Assembly (NCBI GenBank): GCA_040981125.1
Contig: JANRMQ010000017.1
Location: 10,984-74,983, forward strand
Length of the DNA: 64,000 nucleotides
Source of the DNA: DASSBQ01 sp040981125
GTDB lineage: Bacteria; Nitrospirota; Nitrospiria; Nitrospirales; Nitrospiraceae
Direction: 5' to 3'
Shown: positions 61,593 to 64,000 of the stretch, piece after piece
Position numbering within the stretch: position 1 is the first letter of the stretch
How the letters are laid out: each line of letters starts with the position of its first letter
The notes under the pieces: generated by a model
The model's input: only the letters and a program-made list of their open reading frames with translations
Database searches by the model: none
Told to the model about the DNA's origin: nothing
Program-made: the position numbers and the translations under genes

Positions 61593-61604
61593 TCCATCCG
61601 GCGC

Positions 61605-62741
61605 CTACTTGCTGGCCGGGATCGTCAAAATGGGAGCGGCGGCGCCTCCCGGGGTCTCCACGAAGGTGAAGAGAAACATCAGAAACGTGAAGATCCGCTT
61701 CGACCGCAGGTCTCGATCGTCAATGGAGAACCAGTACCCATGATAAGGAGCACTGACGAACGCAGTCTCCGGATGGCGCTCAGTCGAAGTGGTGATCCGG
61801 ATCAAGTCAGGAACCGGTCCTTCAGGGCCCAAATCGGCTTCAGGCGTCGGCGCAACACGATGCTCCGCCACGTGCACGTCGGGCACGTCAATGCGCGATG
61901 AAAGGTCGGTGAGCACTTCGAGGATCGACCGAGTCAGAAACGCAATCTCCGTGTCACTCGTGGGCACGACGCCGTATGTCACCCGGAAGACTTGGGCTTC
62001 GGGATCCAGATCCAATATTCTCTTAATATTGCGTAACGACCCTTCGACGGCCGCGGCAATACGGGGACGGAAAATTAATTCCAGCCGCTCCTCGGCGTTG
62101 GCCTTTTCTATCCGCACGCCGACTTCGCCTGAGGCCTGGACTCGATAGAGATCTCGGAGAAGCGCATAAAACTCCGGATTAGCCGGCCGCACATGTTGTA
62201 GTTGAACACGGCGGTTATCCACCCCGTTGACGGACTGTACGGCGAGACGAAATACAAAGTCTACGGGATAACCGCCCTGGAGAATGTTCAGAATCGCCGA
62301 TACGGGCAGCGGCATCATCAATGAACGAGCAAACCGCTCCCCCGCCAGCGGCGCATAGGTGATGGTGGGAGTATCGGTGAGCACGCCCTGGGCGCCTACG
62401 CCGAAAGTACCGTTGATCACACCGGGAACGGTGCCGCTGCTGAAAATATTACCGGTTCCACTGGCGCTCAGGGTTCGCTGGTACGAGTAGTTGGCGACGA
62501 TCTGCCCGACATCGAGAAATACCGGCGTGTCACCATAGCGCAGCTTAACCAGGTTCAACAACATCTGGGTCTTCCATGATTCCGCCACGGTCCCCGAATA
62601 GTCGAAGCGATCCCGGCTCATCGACCCAGGTCCGATGGATGAGCAGCCGGTGACGGCAATGATGAGCAGAACCCAAAGAGCACATGTGTGGTTCACGCGA
62701 CGCCTCCTCGTTACGTGAGACGACCGGATAAATCTCTTCAT
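61605..62741 (-). CDS. Large conserved lipoprotein of unknown function
   Basis: From MKRFIRSSHV (ATG 62741) the product is 378 residues; the open frame extends further upstream. The signal peptide ends in lipobox VTGC near residue 30. The mature part has TVAESWKTQMLLNLVKLRYG, DTPVFLDVGQIVANYSYQRT and a C-terminal PYHGYWFSIDDRDLRSKRIF segment. This looks like a family of conserved bacterial lipoproteins without a known role. It precedes the binding-protein gene by 12 bases on the same strand. Confidence 0.78.
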   Translation of the reverse strand: MKRFIRSSHVTRRRRVNHTCALWVLLIIAVTGCSSIGPGSMSRDRFDYSGTVAESWKTQMLLNLVKLRYGDTPVFLDVGQIVANYSYQRTLSASGTGNIFSSGTVPGVINGTFGVGAQGVLTDTPTITYAPLAGERFARSLMMPLPVSAILNILQGGYPVDFVFRLAVQSVNGVDNRRVQLQHVRPANPEFYALLRDLYRVQASGEVGVRIEKANAEERLELIFRPRIAAAVEGSLRNIKRILDLDPEAQVFRVTYGVVPTSDTEIAFLTRSILEVLTDLSSRIDVPDVHVAEHRVAPTPEADLGPEGPVPDLIRITTSTERHPETAFVSAPYHGYWFSIDDRDLRSKRIFTFLMFLFTFVETPGGAAAPILTIPASK

Positions 62742-63252
62742 TCCATTGGGAATCGGCATGGATTGCAGGCCTGTCCTCATGAACGAAGACCGGATAAACC
62801 GGTGCACATAATGATACGAGGTTGAGTTGGGTGCGTAGAGTACCATACCGTAATGCAGGAGTCGCCATGTAGAAATTCCATTTGTAGTTTATCCGCACAC
62901 GCCGGGAGGCCGGAACAATTCAGACAAGAGCCGGGTCTCGATATGGCTGCTCAGCATCGGGATGGTCTTGGTCTTCCTGGTTCGTTCTTCCATCGACCTG
63001 CCGCACCGCATGATTTCTACCGTCTTGAGTTCGCCATGTTGGTTCCTCCTTTATAGTGAGTTGTAGTTGGCGCTCCACCGAACCTTGGAGAGCCAAATCA
63101 CAACGTCAAAGGAAACAGACAGACCCGGAAGGGAGCCGGAAGAGCAGTGACGTCACAGGGAAAGTATGAGCCGAACGGAAATTGGTGGGGCAGACGCCCC
63201 GGAGGGCCGGCTTGGCAAACCAAAGACCAAGAAGCGATCGCCGAACGTAAGA
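62742..63252. other. Intergenic stretch upstream of the lipoprotein gene
   Basis: About 510 bases without a clear gene. On the minus strand a strong AAGGAGG site near 63050 precedes an ATG whose frame stops after six codons; a shifted frame continues for about 40 codons (starting MRCGRSMEERTRKTKTI). This may be a small broken gene or a leader peptide. No other element is seen. Confidence 0.4.
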
Positions 63253-64000
63253 TTATTGAACCGACTGCATCATGCTTAACGCCGAAGCGACGCGGACTTG
63301 GTCTTCTTGCGGAAGAGAGGAAACGGGGATCATCAGGCCTGATGTGGTGATCAAGGAAGTCGTCGAAGGTTCCTCGGGTTGGGTCGCGACAAGTACTTGC
63401 TCGACCTCCTCGCCCTCAATCATCGGAAACAACCCGGCTACTTGGGTGAAGCTGACATAAGCAGTCAGCACACAGACCGTGCCCGGCGGGACGCGGACGG
63501 TCGCGGTCGCAGTGGACGTGGCAAAGGAGCCCGCCGAGCGGGTGGACGGAAAGAAGAGCGGCTCGCCCATGGCCGGCATCAGTTTCACGACGAATTGAGT
63601 CGGGACCGGCACATTCGTGGCGGTCAGCGTGACCGGCAGTTCACTTGGACTTGTCGCCGGTAAGGCCACGTCGGGCGACGCATGGGACCCCGTGGGGGTC
63701 GCCGGCACCGTGGTGCCTCCAATGGAACTGATCACCAGGGTCGGGAGTGACGTCAACGCTGGAGTACTGGCGGCCTTGATCGGCCCCAAGGTATTAGAGG
63801 CGGAGGCAGCCGGATCTGTCGTGGCAACCGAGCAGGTCGTACACTCCACGCGGACACGACCCCTATACCCAAACCGCCGCCCCCGACGCAGGAGTTGTTG
63901 CCGCCCTTGGCTTGCACGGTCCCTTGATTGGTCACCTGTGGCGCAACCAGGCGGATGGCTCCTCCGCTCCCGGCACCGGCGCCCGTCCACGCGCAGGGCG
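63253..64000 (-). pseudogene. C-terminal part of a Gly-rich surface protein, with apparent frameshift (partial)
   Basis: The 5' end lies beyond the window. From the right edge, one frame reads TGAGAGSGGAIRLVAPQVTN then QGTVQAKGGNNSCVGGGG, a pattern seen in large secreted Gly-rich proteins. At about 63870-63880, in a GGC-rich run, sensible coding moves by one base to RFGYRGRVRVECTTCSVATT and continues with beta-rich Thr/Pro segments to the stop at 63253. One missing base would join the two. Either the gene is broken or the sequence has an error in this run; I mark it as a broken partial gene for that reason. Confidence 0.6.

Noticed and set aside
63147..63350. 67-codon plus-strand open frame
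   Set aside because: It overlaps the 3' end of the Gly-rich protein on the other strand and has no conserved feature.

Overview
The window reads as a chromosomal segment of a Gram-negative, GC-rich bacterium, most likely a Nitrospira-type member of the Nitrospirota. This is an inference from gene content: many lipoproteins and exported proteins of unknown function, hopanoid-type squalene synthase, cupredoxin and small Fe-S proteins, and many two-component proteins. No nitrite oxidoreductase or rRNA gene lies in the window, so the genus is not proven. Almost all of it is core chromosome. One stretch of about 3.5 kb (25.1-28.6 kb) looks like the eroded remains of an element integrated at a tRNA gene.

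Layout: 0-6.1 kb is the classical translation/transcription block, all on the minus strand (tRNA-Tyr, tRNA-Gly, tRNA-Thr, tuf, rpmG, tRNA-Trp, secE, nusG, rplK, rplA, rplJ, rplL, rpoB 5' end). Here rplJ has no stop codon and runs in frame into rplL. 6.3-9.4 kb holds a putative metallopeptidase and a UvrD-type helicase. 9.5-17.7 kb holds glucan phosphorylase, two HEAT-repeat proteins, an RlpA-like lipoprotein and small exported proteins. 17.9-22.6 kb is a complete Gld-like ABC export module (ATPase, permease, GldG-like protein, DUF4340 protein). 22.8-25.1 kb has a small lipoprotein, an SGNH-like membrane protein and tRNA-Arg.

25.15-28.5 kb is the accessory scar: an internally deleted tyrosine recombinase ending inside tRNA-Arg, a frameshifted ribbon-helix-helix gene, an unusual GIY-YIG-like/transmembrane/Sel1 fusion, a thioredoxin-fold hypothetical, a frameshifted Cys-rich gene and a terminase small-subunit remnant. 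28.7-33.8 kb has lipoproteins, a response regulator, a long Pro/Ser/Thr-rich protein ending in a DpnII/MboI-like nuclease fold with a substituted catalytic Glu, and a stand-alone AsnC ligand domain.

33.8-46.0 kb is mostly minus strand: an NtrC-type regulator with its histidine kinase, MalQ, an SPFH lipoprotein, a c-type cytochrome, QueC, a DksA-like protein, Apt, an RpoS-like sigma factor, acylphosphatase, tRNA-Pro and alanine dehydrogenase. 46.2-47.8 kb is a run of four small genes, two of them ferredoxins. 48.1-54.3 kb has squalene synthase, a cupredoxin, HtpX and an MFS transporter. 54.5-59.5 kb is a YqeY protein followed by a phosphorelay set (REC protein, REC-GGDEF, hybrid kinase, Hpt). 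After a gene-poor 1.1 kb gap come an NMT1-type binding protein, a large lipoprotein and, at the right edge, the 3' end of a Gly-rich surface protein with an apparent frameshift.
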